NCBI GenBank assembly: GCA_019118745.1
Contig: DWYJ01000033.1
Coordinates: forward strand, 1-44,551
From: Candidatus Desulfovibrio gallistercoris
Lineage (GTDB): Bacteria; Desulfobacterota; Desulfovibrionia; Desulfovibrionales; Desulfovibrionaceae
DNA length: 44,551 nucleotides
Reading direction: 5' to 3'
Part shown: one piece after another, positions 27,578-36,484 of the stretch
Position numbering within the stretch: the first letter of the stretch is position 1
How the letters are laid out: every line of letters begins with the position of its first letter
The notes under the pieces: model-generated
What the model was told of the DNA's origin: nothing
Seen by the model: the letters and a program-made list of their open reading frames with translations, nothing else
Databases searched by the model: none
Translations under genes and position numbers: made by a program

Positions 27578-29677
27578 GTGAAAATCGCATCTGTCAAAGC
27601 ACGTATTCTGCTGGGGCTCATCATTCCTCTCCTTGTCATGGCGGGCGTCGTTGCCGGCGTCGCCATCTGGAAGATGCGGGATACCGCCCTCAGCGACTTT
27701 ACCGCCAAATCGCAGCAGGAGCTGGAGCTTTTTGGATTCTACATCGATCAGATGCTCAGCAACGCCACCTTTACCGCCGAAGGTCTGGCGCGTTCCCCTG
27801 TGATCAAGGGCAGCATGGGCAAATTCCCCACCTTCCGGGACAGCAAGCAGGATACGCCCTACAAATTTGACGATCTCCCGCCTGACGCCAAGGCTATCGC
27901 CACTGAACTGCGCAACATGCAGGAGAGCAACCCCAATTACCGGGAAGTCTTCATCGGCTATAAGGACGGCGGCTATGCCATGTCCTTTGCCGAGACCCTG
28001 GTCCCTGCCGGGACGGACATGTCCAAGCGTTCCTGGTATCTCTCCTGCACGGCCAGCCCCAAGGATTCCTCGCTGGGCGAAGTCTATCAGAACATCAAGG
28101 GCGACATGGTCGTCTGCACCACCACCAAGGTCAAGGATGCCGACGGGCAGCTCATCGGCGTGCTCGGCATCGACCTGGCGCTGACCAACCTGACCGAGAC
28201 CATCGGCAAGATGCGGCTTGGCGACAGCGGCCGCTTTATCCTCATCGAGCACACGGGACGGCTCATCTGCTCGCCCCAGACGCCGGATCTCGTGGGTAAG
28301 GTCATCGGCAAGGATTTCCGTCACGAAGCGCTTGAACGCCTGCAAAACAGTCCTGACGGTCTCTACCGCATCCCCATCGGCAATACCGACGTGATGGCCA
28401 TGAGCATCACCACCCCCTTCGGCTGGAAGATGGCCTTCGTGGAAGATGTGGCCGAGATCTTTTCCTCCGCCGATGAAGCCATGTCCACCATCGCCGTCGT
28501 CAGTCTGCTCATCACGCTGGTCATGATCGCACTGGGCCTCGTGCTCGTGCGCACCATCACCCGGCCGCTGGACCTGCTGGTCGGCTATGCCAATGAAGTG
28601 GCGGCTGGCAAGCTTGAGGCCAAGGTGGACGCCGGTCACTTCTTCGGCGAGCTGGCCCGTCTCCATCAGGCCCTTGAGGACATGCTCAACAACCTGCGCA
28701 AGTTCATCAGCGAATCCCGCCAGCAGACGGAAGAGGCCAAGCGACAGACCGACATTGCCAAGAAGGCGGTGGAAGAAGCCGAGGAAGCCCGCAAGCGCGC
28801 GGAGAACGCCAAGCGGGAAGGCATGTTCAATGCCGCCAATCAGCTGACCGACGCCGTGGGCATCATCTCCAGCACGTCCACCCAGCTTGCCCGCCAGGTG
28901 GAAGAATCCACCAGCGGCGCCGAGCAGCAGGCCCACCGGGCCATGGAGACTGCTACGGCCATGAACGAGATGAACGCCACCGTGCTGGAAGTGGCTAAGA
29001 ACGCCGGTCAGGCCGCCGAGATGTCCAGCAACATGCGCCATTGCGCCGATGAAGGTGCAGACATCGTGCGTCAGGTGGTCAAGGGCATCGAGGACGTGCA
29101 GTCCATTTCCCTGACGCTCAAGGAAGACATGGCCCAGCTCGGCGAGAACGCCCGCTCCATCACCCAGATCATGAGCGTCATCTCCGATATCGCCGACCAG
29201 ACCAACCTGCTCGCCCTCAATGCTGCCATCGAGGCCGCCCGCGCCGGGGAAGCCGGACGCGGCTTTGCCGTGGTGGCGGATGAAGTTCGCAAGCTGGCGG
29301 AAAAGACCATGTCCTCGACCAGCGAGGTGGGCAACGCCATCAACGCCATCCGCAACAGTACGGAAAAGTCCATTCGTCAGGTGGACGTGGCTGTGGAAAG
29401 CATCGCCCGCGTTACGGAACTTTCCAACAAGTCGGGTCAGGCGCTGGAGCAGATCGTCAACATGGCCGAACAGTCCGCTGACGAGGTGCGCGCCATCGCC
29501 ACCGCCGGCGAGCAGCAGTCGGCCACCAGCGAAGAGATCAACCGCTCCATCGCCGACATCAACAGCATCGCCACCAGCACCTCCAAGGCCATGCAGCAGG
29601 CGGCGCAGGCCATCAGCGAACTGGCCCGGCAGGCGCAGCATCTGAACAGCGTCATCGAGGACATGAAGCGGGCCTGA
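27578..29677 (+). CDS. Methyl-accepting chemotaxis protein
   Basis: A chemoreceptor of 699 residues. Helix 1 (about 9-31), a periplasmic Cache-type sensor domain (about 35-300) with [17 protein letters not shown] and RSWYLSC, helix 2 (about 304-327), a HAMP linker, then a signalling domain whose hairpin tip has [19 protein letters not shown], the site for CheA/CheW. There is no C-terminal CheR-binding pentapeptide. The Cache fold binds small ligands such as carboxylates or amino acids; which one is unknown. GTG 27578 with GGGAG seven bases upstream is the likely start; the ATG in the leader is not supported. It stands alone, ending in a strong terminator. Confidence 0.93.
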   Translation: MKIASVKARILLGLIIPLLVMAGVVAGVAIWKMRDTALSDFTAKSQQELELFGFYIDQMLSNATFTAEGLARSPVIKGSMGKFPTFRDSKQDTPYKFDDLPPDAKAIATELRNMQESNPNYREVFIGYKDGGYAMSFAETLVPAGTDMSKRSWYLSCTASPKDSSLGEVYQNIKGDMVVCTTTKVKDADGQLIGVLGIDLALTNLTETIGKMRLGDSGRFILIEHTGRLICSPQTPDLVGKVIGKDFRHEALERLQNSPDGLYRIPIGNTDVMAMSITTPFGWKMAFVEDVAEIFSSADEAMSTIAVVSLLITLVMIALGLVLVRTITRPLDLLVGYANEVAAGKLEAKVDAGHFFGELARLHQALEDMLNNLRKFISESRQQTEEAKRQTDIAKKAVEEAEEARKRAENAKREGMFNAANQLTDAVGIISSTSTQLARQVEESTSGAEQQAHRAMETATAMNEMNATVLEVAKNAGQAAEMSSNMRHCADEGADIVRQVVKGIEDVQSISLTLKEDMAQLGENARSITQIMSVISDIADQTNLLALNAAIEAARAGEAGRGFAVVADEVRKLAEKTMSSTSEVGNAINAIRNSTEKSIRQVDVAVESIARVTELSNKSGQALEQIVNMAEQSADEVRAIATAGEQQSATSEEINRSIADINSIATSTSKAMQQAAQAISELARQAQHLNSVIEDMKRA

Positions 29678-29735
29678 TCCCGCACCTCATCGCCACATGC
29701 GGCACAGGGCGGCATCCCGCCCTGCGCTGAAAACA

Positions 29736-29762
29736 GAAAAAGCTCCTTCGGGAGCTTTTTCC
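29736..29762 (+). terminator. Terminator after the chemoreceptor
   Basis: AAAAAGCTCC, a TTCG tetraloop and GGAGCTTTTT form a perfect stem. It is symmetrical in sequence, so it may also serve the minus-strand GntR gene that ends at 29843. Confidence 0.9.
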
Positions 29763-29842
29763 GTTACGGCCGCTACGCGAACGGCCACGCGCTGGACGGG
29801 AGCCCTTGCAGAGCACACGGCTGCGTCTTCCGCCAAAACGTT

Positions 29843-30538
29843 CTAGTCGAAGTCATAATAGAGCTTGAAAAATTTCTTGTGGACGTCAAAGGACCAGTGC
29901 TCGACGCGAAAGATGCTCATGGCGGCAGCCTTGTTGCCGTATTTGATGGAGTCGATGAAGCGGCGGTGTGTCTCGAGGTTGAAGGCCTCCCACTCGTACG
30001 AATAACTGCGGCGCGGGAAGTCGTAAAGCCGCCGGCGCAGGTAGATCAGGGTCTGGTCCAGCAGAGTGTTGGAGGAGAGGTTGAGGAAGATGTTGTGGAA
30101 ACGGATGTTCTCCTCGTAATACTCCATATAATTGTCGCTCTTGAGCAGGCTCCACTGGCGCTCGTTGGAGGCTTCGAACGCCTCGATGTGCTGCGGCGTC
30201 AGCTTTTCAAACACTTCATTGAGACAGTCCACCTCGATGGCCCCGATGATCTGGTAGGCGCTCCTGATGAACTCCGGCGTGATGGGATTGATCTGCACCC
30301 CCTTGCGCGGCAGGATGGAGACGAAACCCTCGGCCTCAAGCCGGATGAGCGCATCACGCAGAGGCGTCTTGCTGACGTTGAGCCGCTCGCAGATGATGTC
30401 CTGATCCAGAAATTCGCCATACCGCAACGTCCCTTCGCTCATGGCGTCCTTGAGGTACTGATACACCTGTTCGCGTAGGGAATCCTGCTTTGGCGCGGGA
30501 GAGGCATCCTGCTGCCGGGGAGCATTCGAGCGTTTCAT
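29843..30538 (-). CDS. GntR-family regulator, FCD type (1)
   Basis: A 231-residue regulator: winged helix-turn-helix at about 20-90 (DIICERLNVSKTPLRDALIRLEAEGFVSILPRKGVQI) and a helical FCD effector domain after residue 95, with RFHNIFL and THRRFIDSI as likely metal/ligand contacts. FCD regulators respond to small acids such as pyruvate, gluconate or amino acids. GGAG seven bases before the ATG at 30538 sets the start. It is divergent from the second FCD regulator at 31370 and is a paralogue of it (compare EHW and EYW motifs at the C-terminus). Confidence 0.9.
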   Translation of the reverse strand: MKRSNAPRQQDASPAPKQDSLREQVYQYLKDAMSEGTLRYGEFLDQDIICERLNVSKTPLRDALIRLEAEGFVSILPRKGVQINPITPEFIRSAYQIIGAIEVDCLNEVFEKLTPQHIEAFEASNERQWSLLKSDNYMEYYEENIRFHNIFLNLSSNTLLDQTLIYLRRRLYDFPRRSYSYEWEAFNLETHRRFIDSIKYGNKAAAMSIFRVEHWSFDVHKKFFKLYYDFD

Positions 30539-30592
30539 GACCAAACTCCATTCGGTTACCTGTAGTGTTGTTCTACTAGAGGTAGCACACGT

Positions 30593-30622
30593 CCCCTGCA
30601 TATGGAATATGCAAAATTTTGC
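30593..30622. promoter_or_regulatory. Overlapping dyads upstream of the GntR gene
   Basis: GCATAT...ATATGC and directly after it the 12-base palindrome GCAAAATTTTGC (30611-30622) lie 55-85 bases upstream of the GntR start. They could be operators for this regulator; nothing proves it. Confidence 0.35.
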
Positions 30623-30660
30623 TTGCCATCTGATATATCTTTGTATAGGATTGATTTCGT

Positions 30661-30810
30661 TAAAGCGTTTTGCCTTTGACAGAGGCGAAGCGCGAGACGG
30701 CGGCCACAGCGCCGCCCGGCCCAAAGTGAGCGGAAAAACCACGTTTTTTCCGCGAAACGACAGGCCGTATGGTTTGAAACGTGTAGCGTTTCAAACTGAT
30801 AAGGCTCTAG
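30661..30810 (+). repeat. Family 1 repeat, tandem copy 1 of 3
   Basis: First of three head-to-tail copies. It starts TAAAGCG and has one extra base and several substitutions (GACAGAGGCGAAGCGCGAGACGG region) compared with the next two; it ends GCTCTAG, shared with the next copy. Confidence 0.92.
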
Positions 30811-30956
30811 AGCGTTTTGCCTTTGAAAAAGGTAAAACGCGAGGCGGCGGCACAGCGCCGCCCGGCCCAAAGTGAGCGGAAAAACCGCGTTTTTTCCGCG
30901 AAACGACAGGCCGTATGGTTTGAAACGTGAAGCGTTTCAAACTGATAAGGCTCTAG
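30807..30956 (+). repeat. Family 1 repeat, tandem copy 2 of 3
   Basis: CTAGAGCG to GCTCTAG, period 146 bases. This copy is close to the consensus: all four hairpins pair without mismatch or nearly so. Confidence 0.94.
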
Positions 30957-31102
30957 AGCGTTTTGCCTTTGAAAAAGGTAAAACGCGAGGCGGCGGCACA
31001 GCGCCGCCCGGCCCAAAGTGAGCGGAAAAATCACGCTTTTTCCGCGAAACGACAGGCCGTATGGTTTGAAACGTGTAGCGTTTCAAACTAATAAGGCTCT
31101 AA
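30953..31102 (+). repeat. Family 1 repeat, tandem copy 3 of 3
   Basis: Almost identical to copy 2; differences are few (AATCACGCTTTTTCC in the third hairpin, GTGTAGC in the fourth, CTAATAAGG near the end). It stops about 40 bases before the cobalamin riboswitch. Confidence 0.94.
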
Positions 31103-31140
31103 AAGAACGGTTGGCCGTTCTTTTGCCTGCATTTCCGCAA

Positions 31141-31302
31141 GGCGGGTGTCCGGACGCCGTCCGGAAGAATTGGAAAGTTCGGTGAAAATCCGACGCTGGC
31201 CCGCAACCGTGAAAGGGGACGATCCCGCAGCATGCCACTGTGACCGCAGGTCATGGGAAGGCGCGGGGGAGGAAGATCCTTGAGCCGGGAAGCCAGCCCG
31301 CC
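31141..31302 (+). promoter_or_regulatory. Cobalamin riboswitch
   Basis: The strand carries the typical core: GGTGAAAATCCG, GCTGGCCCGCAACCGTGA, GCCACTGT, CATGGGAAGGCG and the B12-box-like GAGCCGGGAAGCCAG. GGCGGG at 31141-31146 pairs with CCCGCC at 31297-31302 to close the aptamer. This class binds adenosyl- or other cobalamins and usually represses downstream genes. The next gene on this strand is the GntR/FCD regulator at 31370; a small hairpin (GTCCA/TGGAC, 31341-31357) lies next to its ribosome-binding site AGGAGGT and may be part of the switch. Confidence 0.9.
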
Positions 31303-31369
31303 ATTGCCCAACCCCAGGGATGCCCTCGCGCATCCGGCTTGTCCACGAGGTCTGGACAGGAGGTATATC

Positions 31370-32080
31370 ATGTCGTTTTCTTCTTGTCTCCCGGCAGGGA
31401 ACGAACGCCTTTCTCTGCGGGATCGCGTCTACCGCCACCTTGCCGACGTCTTGCAGTCCCGCCCGCTGCACCAGCCCCTTTGCCTGGATCAGGACGCCAT
31501 CTGTCAGGAACTGCGCATCAGCCGCACGCCCTTGCGGGATGCCCTGCTGCGTCTCGAGCAGGAGGGCATGCTCGAGATACGGCCGCGCCGCGGCGTCTTC
31601 CTGCGCCCTGTCAGCAGGGAGGAACTGGCCGAGATCTGCCGGCTCCTCGGCCTGCTGGAAGCCGATGCCCTGGAAGGCGCCTTCCCGCTGCGGCAGAGTT
31701 CCCTGCTGCCCGCTCTGGAAAGCGCCCTGCGGGAGCAGCGGCGTTGTGCGCAGGAGCAGGACCCGGTCGCCTTTCGCCGTGCGGAAAGGCTGTTCCATCT
31801 GAGCCTTCAGGTAACGCCGCAAAAAACATGGCGGGGCTCCCTGACGGAGCCCCTGTACCGCCGCCTGGACGTGCTGCCGTACGGCCGGGACAACGCGGTA
31901 CGCCGCTGCGCGCCCGTGCTGGCCGTACATGAGCGCATCCTGGATTCGCTCGTGCGCGGCAATGTGGCGGCTGCCGCCAGCATCCTGCGGTACGAGTACT
32001 GGACCCCGGAGACCTTTGCCGCCGTGCCTGCCGGACATGCACGCCCCATCCCTCGCGTCCCCGAACCTACAGCCGCCTGA
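31370..32080 (+). CDS. GntR-family regulator, FCD type (2), under a cobalamin riboswitch
   Basis: A 236-residue GntR/FCD regulator. Winged helix-turn-helix about 15-80 (AICQELRISRTPLRDALLRLEQEGMLEIRPRRGVFL) and a helical C-terminal domain with RLFHLSL and VHERILDSL. It is a paralogue of the product of 29843-30538. The start is fixed by AGGAGGT at 31358-31364. The leader holds a cobalamin riboswitch, so expression is predicted to fall when cobalamin is abundant. That is uncommon for a transcription factor and suggests a regulon tied to B12-dependent metabolism. The next genes are on the other strand, so the riboswitch seems to serve this gene alone. Confidence 0.88.
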   Translation: MSFSSCLPAGNERLSLRDRVYRHLADVLQSRPLHQPLCLDQDAICQELRISRTPLRDALLRLEQEGMLEIRPRRGVFLRPVSREELAEICRLLGLLEADALEGAFPLRQSSLLPALESALREQRRCAQEQDPVAFRRAERLFHLSLQVTPQKTWRGSLTEPLYRRLDVLPYGRDNAVRRCAPVLAVHERILDSLVRGNVAAAASILRYEYWTPETFAAVPAGHARPIPRVPEPTAA

Positions 32081-32167
32081 TCTCGCTGCCGCTCCCTCCG
32101 CGTCGAGAACGACAGCCAGCCATTTTCACACACGACACGCATTCATGGTATGCGTTGGCAGTACGCC

Positions 32168-32224
32168 CTTCCCTCCATTCGTCTCCGGGGGCAGCCGGAA
32201 ACGAATGGAGGGAAGCCCTTTTGA
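32168..32224. terminator. Long hairpin terminator between convergent genes
   Basis: CTTCCCTCCATTCGT (32168-32182) pairs with ACGAATGGAGGGAAG (32201-32215); the loop has a smaller CCGG/CCGG stem. CCCTTTTG follows. It lies after the GntR gene and beyond the end of the minus-strand gene at 32458, so it could stop transcription from both sides. Confidence 0.75.
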
Positions 32225-32257
32225 TGTGAGACGGCCCCGCGCCGGGGCGGTCGGCAT

Positions 32258-32345
32258 GAACGTTTTGCGCTGAAAGAGACAAACGCCGTCCGCCCAAAGC
32301 CAAGCGGAAGACCGCGTTTTTTCCGCGAAACGACAGGCGAATAGC
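32258..32345 (+). repeat. Family 1 four-hairpin repeat, copy 9 (partial)
   Basis: ACGTTTTGC, then a much reduced GC-rich middle, CCCAAAGCCAAGCGGAAGACC, GCGTTTTTTCCGCGAAACGACAGGC. The last hairpin is missing. Outside it, 32346-32457 holds no gene that I can see. Confidence 0.7.
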
Positions 32346-32457
32346 TCACGTAAGGAAAGACCCACCGAAACAGGCGGTGGTCAACGAAAGCGCGTCCTTA
32401 CGCCCGCAGGGCCAGTCCGCTCCCCCGTATCCGCAGGGACAAGCCGTCTCGGCAGGC

Positions 32458-34581
32458 TCAGGCGAAGCGTGAAAAGGCGGGCGGCACGTCGCCGTTCTGG
32501 GCAACGGCCCGCAGGATATCGTCCATGATGATGAGATCCCGCATGCTGACGCCCTGCTGCCGGGCCTCGGCAAAGGTCCTGCGCCGCGTATCCTCATCCC
32601 CCACCGCGGCGGCGAGATGGACGCAGGGCATGAGCAGGCGGGCGTCATGCCGGGCAAGCTCCCGGAAAGCCGGCAGCGCGTCGGCAAGCAGGGCCCGCGC
32701 CTCGTCTCCGCTGGAAAAGGAAAGCCACAGCCCCATGACGGGCAGATGGAGCGCCCTGTAGCGCCCCGCATGCGGTTTGCGCTCCCCGGCGTGGCGCAGG
32801 AGCGCAAGCCCTATCTGCACGGCGGCGGCCGCAAGGGCCGAGCCCTGCCCGGCCTCGATGCGCCGGGAAACGCCGTGCAGGATGGCGGCCCCCTGCTCCA
32901 CATCCCCCCGCTGCAGGCGCATGACCGCCGTCACGGCATGTTGCAGCGGCGGAGCGGACGCCTCCGGCAGGCAACACTCCGGCAAAAGGTCCGAAAAATT
33001 GAGCGCGCCCAACAGGAGCGGCGTGGAAGGCGCGCCGATCGCCACGCAATGCCGCACGGCGTCACGCAGTTCGGCCGCCACGTCGGGGTGATCGCCCTGG
33101 CACCGCTGGAGGGCATGCGCCGCCCATACGGCTGCCAGCGGATCGTGGGGAGCGGCCCGGCGGCAATGCTGCAGAAAAGCGATGCCCCAGGCGGCGGGCA
33201 TGCCGGCAAGAGCATGCTGGAGCCGGAAGATCATGGCGTCCCGCGTTATGGGACGGGTATAGTCTCCCCAGGAGCGCAGACCGGCACGCAGGATGGCGAG
33301 GCAGATCCGCGGATCCGCCCCGCGCAGGGCATCATGCCACTGCTGGACGGCAGGCACGTTCTCCGGATGCCACTGGGAAAAGGGCCGCCGCAGCAGGCGC
33401 AGCCAGTCCCGACAGGCGGTATAGGGGGTGTCGCCCTTGTCGAGCACAATTGCGTCGGCTGCGGGTGTTTCGCCGTGCAGGATGCGCTGCACGGCGTCGC
33501 AGAGATAGGGGATGGCCCGGCCGAAATTGAGGCTTTCCCTGTCGCGCAGGGCGCGGATGGCCTGCGGCATGTTGCCGTCATCGGCCAGCACCTCCCGCAT
33601 GGCCGCTATGGCCGCCTCGGGCGTGGAGGCTTTCCAGTAATATTCCTCGCGCCTGGGCGGATCGGCGTCCTCGGCATCCGGCTGGAAGAGCACGGCCGGC
33701 CGCAGCGTCGTAAAGGAATGATTGCGCCAGACGCTGGAATAGTCCGTCAGCAGCACATCCGTCCGCAGCAGGCTGTCCTGACCGTCGTCGCCGCAGTCCA
33801 CAAGGACGCGCGCGTCCGAACCGTGGAAATGCTCCCGCACGGCCCGTACCTGCGGGGCGTCTCGCTGGCTCTCCAACGGCCGCAGAATGAATTCCCGGCC
33901 GGGGAATTCGCTGCCGAAACGCTCGATAAGCTCTATCCAGAGCTTGCCCAGCGCCTCCGCCCCGATGCCGCGCGGCAGCTTCCAGTGCGGGAAAAAGCTG
34001 ACCCGCCCGTAGGGCCCCGCTCCCAGACGGCGGGCCGCGACGCAGAGCAGATCGTTCTTGAGGTAGCCGGCAGGCAGCAGCGTCAGCGTCCTGCCCGCGC
34101 AATGCTTGCAGAAATTGGGGAAGGCGCTGTAGTCGAAGGGCGCGACATCACGCGTGGGGATGACGAGATAATCCGCCCAGTAGGAAAGCCGGCTCGGCAT
34201 CGGCTCCGTGGGCGCATGCGGCAGGATCATGGTCTTGCCGCGAAAATCCGCGGGCTTGGACGTAAGGGTCAGGGTATTGGCGATGAGCAGATCCGGGAAG
34301 GAACTTTCCGCGAAGGCGTGCGGATTCTCCACCCGGAACAGATCTTTCCGCCTGGCCGGAGGCAGCCGGCGGATCTGCCGGGGGAGCTGCTCCTTGCAGG
34401 TCAGGAAAAAGACGGTCCGCACGCCGCGCTGCTCCAGCGCATCCCGCAGGAGGAGCATCAGCGCCGTATTGTCGTTGACGAGCGTCGTGGCCCACAGCCC
34501 CACGACCGGCCCCTGCCCTGCCGTACGCAGGGCCTCCAGCTCCTGACGGGACGTCACCAGAGGGATAACTTGCGCTTTCAT
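32458..34581 (-). CDS. CDP-glycerol glycerophosphotransferase-like protein with long C-terminal extension
   Basis: A 707-residue protein. Residues about 25-390 resemble the CDP-glycerol:polyglycerophosphate transferase family: PHAP near 121 as in the HG motif, YGRVSFFPHWK, and DVLLTDYSSVW at about 275-285, the conserved acceptor/donor motif. The enzymes transfer glycerol phosphate to teichoic-acid-like polymers or capsules; in a Gram-negative it could decorate lipopolysaccharide or capsule. Residues 390-707 are Ala/Leu/Arg-rich helical sequence that I cannot assign. There is no signal peptide. I prefer the start at 34581, with AAAGGG upstream. It lies downstream of the carbamoyltransferase-like gene on the same strand, but with a 150-base gap. 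Confidence 0.7.
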   Translation of the reverse strand: MKAQVIPLVTSRQELEALRTAGQGPVVGLWATTLVNDNTALMLLLRDALEQRGVRTVFFLTCKEQLPRQIRRLPPARRKDLFRVENPHAFAESSFPDLLIANTLTLTSKPADFRGKTMILPHAPTEPMPSRLSYWADYLVIPTRDVAPFDYSAFPNFCKHCAGRTLTLLPAGYLKNDLLCVAARRLGAGPYGRVSFFPHWKLPRGIGAEALGKLWIELIERFGSEFPGREFILRPLESQRDAPQVRAVREHFHGSDARVLVDCGDDGQDSLLRTDVLLTDYSSVWRNHSFTTLRPAVLFQPDAEDADPPRREEYYWKASTPEAAIAAMREVLADDGNMPQAIRALRDRESLNFGRAIPYLCDAVQRILHGETPAADAIVLDKGDTPYTACRDWLRLLRRPFSQWHPENVPAVQQWHDALRGADPRICLAILRAGLRSWGDYTRPITRDAMIFRLQHALAGMPAAWGIAFLQHCRRAAPHDPLAAVWAAHALQRCQGDHPDVAAELRDAVRHCVAIGAPSTPLLLGALNFSDLLPECCLPEASAPPLQHAVTAVMRLQRGDVEQGAAILHGVSRRIEAGQGSALAAAAVQIGLALLRHAGERKPHAGRYRALHLPVMGLWLSFSSGDEARALLADALPAFRELARHDARLLMPCVHLAAAVGDEDTRRRTFAEARQQGVSMRDLIIMDDILRAVAQNGDVPPAFSRFA

Positions 34582-34731
34582 GCCAAGCCCTTTCGCCGCA
34601 GGCCGGATCGTCCGGTAGCTCCCGCGTGACGGCAGCGGAGAAAACCGGTCAGCCTGCCCGGCAGGGCCGCGGCCGGTCTTGCTCCGTGCCGTCCGCACAC
34701 GGCCGGATCATGCGCAGGGCGCACCGTCCGG

Positions 34732-35616
34732 CTAACTTTCCAGAAAGACCCAGTGCAACAGCCGCTTGTGCACCCGCAGGCGATTCTCCGCCTGCAACAG
34801 CAGCAACGACCGCGGACTGAGCGCAAGCCCGCTCTCGACGCCGATGGCGCGTATGGGCTGAGAGCCCAGCAGCACATGCGCCTGCGGGGCCGCCTTTTCC
34901 ATGAGCTTTTCCGTGATGCGCCAGTGGGGCTCATCATGGATGTCCAGCTCGCTGCGGCATCCGGCAAAGAGGTAGTTCACCCCTTCCGCCGCCTCTTCCG
35001 GCGTCTCCACGATATCCACCTTGACGCCGTGACGGGCCGCCGCCCGCAGTACAGGTTCCCTGTCATTGCGCGGCGGCAGGGCGACCTGGAGGCTGTAGGG
35101 GAAGTACTGCATGCCCTCGATGAGCGAAAAGAGCGTACCGTTGGTGCAGCCGATCCAGCCGACGCGCACCCCCGAAAGATCATCCTTGGAATACTTGAGC
35201 ATGCAGGCGATGTCCGCCAGCGCATGCGCCGGGTGTCCGTCCGGGCTGCCGGCATTGATGACCGGGAACTCCACCTCGACTTCCCGCTTTTCCCAGATGC
35301 GGGCCGGGAAGCCATAGAGATACATGCAGTCCACGTAATAGTTGATGACGCCCATGAGCTGATGCTGATGCTGATCCAGCTCCTCGCGCCACTCGCCCAC
35401 GGTCCCCTGGTAGAGGGTGGACCCGCCCATCTGCCGTACGGCGGCCGTGATGCAGAGCCTTTCCGGCAGGGATTCCTGGGCAAAGAGCAGCATGGCCATG
35501 CGCTCCGTCATGAAGTCGGTATGTGAGCGGGCATCCGGGATGCCGCGCGCCTGCTGCACCAGCAGCCAGCTTCCTGATTCCCCCAGATCCTGCAAGCTCA
35601 GAACATGTCGTGCCAT
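34732..35616 (-). CDS. Aspartate/ornithine carbamoyltransferase homologue with altered active site
   Basis: A 294-residue protein with the length and layout of ATCase/OTCase: N-terminal domain with VRQMGGSTLYQG (compare LGG in the family), then a second domain with GVRVGWIGCTNG. The carbamoyl-phosphate motif STRTR is changed to SLPER (residues 49-53) and HPxQ to HPAH (128-131), so the normal reaction is doubtful. NAGSPDGHPAHALADI keeps the surrounding layout. It could use another substrate or be a regulatory relative. ATG 35616 with GGAGGTGA nine bases upstream is preferred over the GTG two codons earlier. Divergent from the phosphatase gene at 35799. Confidence 0.75.
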   Translation of the reverse strand: MARHVLSLQDLGESGSWLLVQQARGIPDARSHTDFMTERMAMLLFAQESLPERLCITAAVRQMGGSTLYQGTVGEWREELDQHQHQLMGVINYYVDCMYLYGFPARIWEKREVEVEFPVINAGSPDGHPAHALADIACMLKYSKDDLSGVRVGWIGCTNGTLFSLIEGMQYFPYSLQVALPPRNDREPVLRAAARHGVKVDIVETPEEAAEGVNYLFAGCRSELDIHDEPHWRITEKLMEKAAPQAHVLLGSQPIRAIGVESGLALSPRSLLLLQAENRLRVHKRLLHWVFLES

Positions 35617-35742
35617 AAACACTCACCTCCATCGGAGTTGGCGACTCTTGACCATAGCAATGCCGGAGCAGGCTGTCCAGTAACGAAAAACATCCCGCTA
35701 TTCCACCTCTCTGCCCCGCCGCTTCCGCTCCGCAGGGCGCAC

Positions 35743-35771
35743 TTGTCGGCCAGGTTAAATCCTTATATGAT
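35743..35771 (+). promoter_or_regulatory. Sigma-70 promoter for the HAD phosphatase gene
   Basis: TTGTCG (35743-35748), 17 bases, TATGAT (35766-35771). The gene's ATG follows 27 bases later with GGAGGG before it. Confidence 0.65.
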
Positions 35772-35798
35772 ACTAAGTCATTTTATCGCGGAGGGAGT

Positions 35799-36470
35799 AT
35801 GCGCGCATTCATCTTCGACCTTGACGGCACCCTGCTGGATACCCTGCTGGATATCGGTAACGCCTGCAACGCCATGCTGGCGGCCCACGGCTACCCCGTC
35901 CATCCGCCGGAAGCCTACCGGCAGATGGTGGGGAACGGTTTCGGCAAGCTGGTCCGGCGCGCCCTGCCGGCCGACGCCCTGGAGCGCCTGCGGACGCAGC
36001 GCCCCGACGAGCAGGCCGTGGAAGCGCTTGTGCACGAGACCCGCACCATCTATGCCGCCCACCTCAATGACGCCACCCGCCCGTATGCGGGCATGCCCGA
36101 CGCCCTGCGGGAGCTGGCCGGCCGGGGCATGCGGCTGGCCGTCTTTTCCAACAAGCCGGATGAATACACCCGCATCCTCATCGACGCCCATTTCCCCGGC
36201 GTCTTTTCCGTGGTGCGCGGCGCCCGCCCGGATACCCCCCTCAAGCCGGACCCCGCCGGAGCCTTTGCCGTGGCGGCGGACCTCGGCACGGACCCCGCAC
36301 AGTGTTTTTATGTCGGCGACAGCGACGTGGACATGCTCACCGCCCGCCATGCCGGCATGACCGGCGTGGGCGTGGCCTGGGGCTTCCGCGGCCTGGAGGA
36401 AGTGCGCGCGGCCGGGGCCGCCCGCCTTGTCCACCACCCTGCCGAACTGCCTTCCCTGCTGGAAAACTGA
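35799..36470 (+). CDS. HAD phosphatase, phosphoglycolate phosphatase-like
   Basis: A 223-residue HAD-family hydrolase. FDLDGTLLDT (residues 6-15) holds the nucleophile Asp, VFSNK the Ser/Asn of motif II, LKPDP the Lys of motif III and YVGDSDVDM the acidic motif IV. A helical cap lies between motifs I and II, as in Gph and PpaX. It removes phosphate from a small substrate, perhaps 2-phosphoglycolate. The start has GGAGGG upstream. It is followed by the ferredoxin-like gene, likely in one transcript. Confidence 0.88.
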   Translation: MRAFIFDLDGTLLDTLLDIGNACNAMLAAHGYPVHPPEAYRQMVGNGFGKLVRRALPADALERLRTQRPDEQAVEALVHETRTIYAAHLNDATRPYAGMPDALRELAGRGMRLAVFSNKPDEYTRILIDAHFPGVFSVVRGARPDTPLKPDPAGAFAVAADLGTDPAQCFYVGDSDVDMLTARHAGMTGVGVAWGFRGLEEVRAAGAARLVHHPAELPSLLEN

Positions 36471-36484
36471 TGGAGAGACGACGT

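Noticed and set aside
30661..31102. The tandem repeats as a CRISPR array
   Set aside because: The units are 146 bases long without distinct spacers, and no cas gene is nearby.
32617..34629. A 670-codon plus-strand frame
   Set aside because: It mirrors the CDP-glycerol-transferase-like gene, whose DYSS and other motifs are on the minus strand; no ribosome-binding site.
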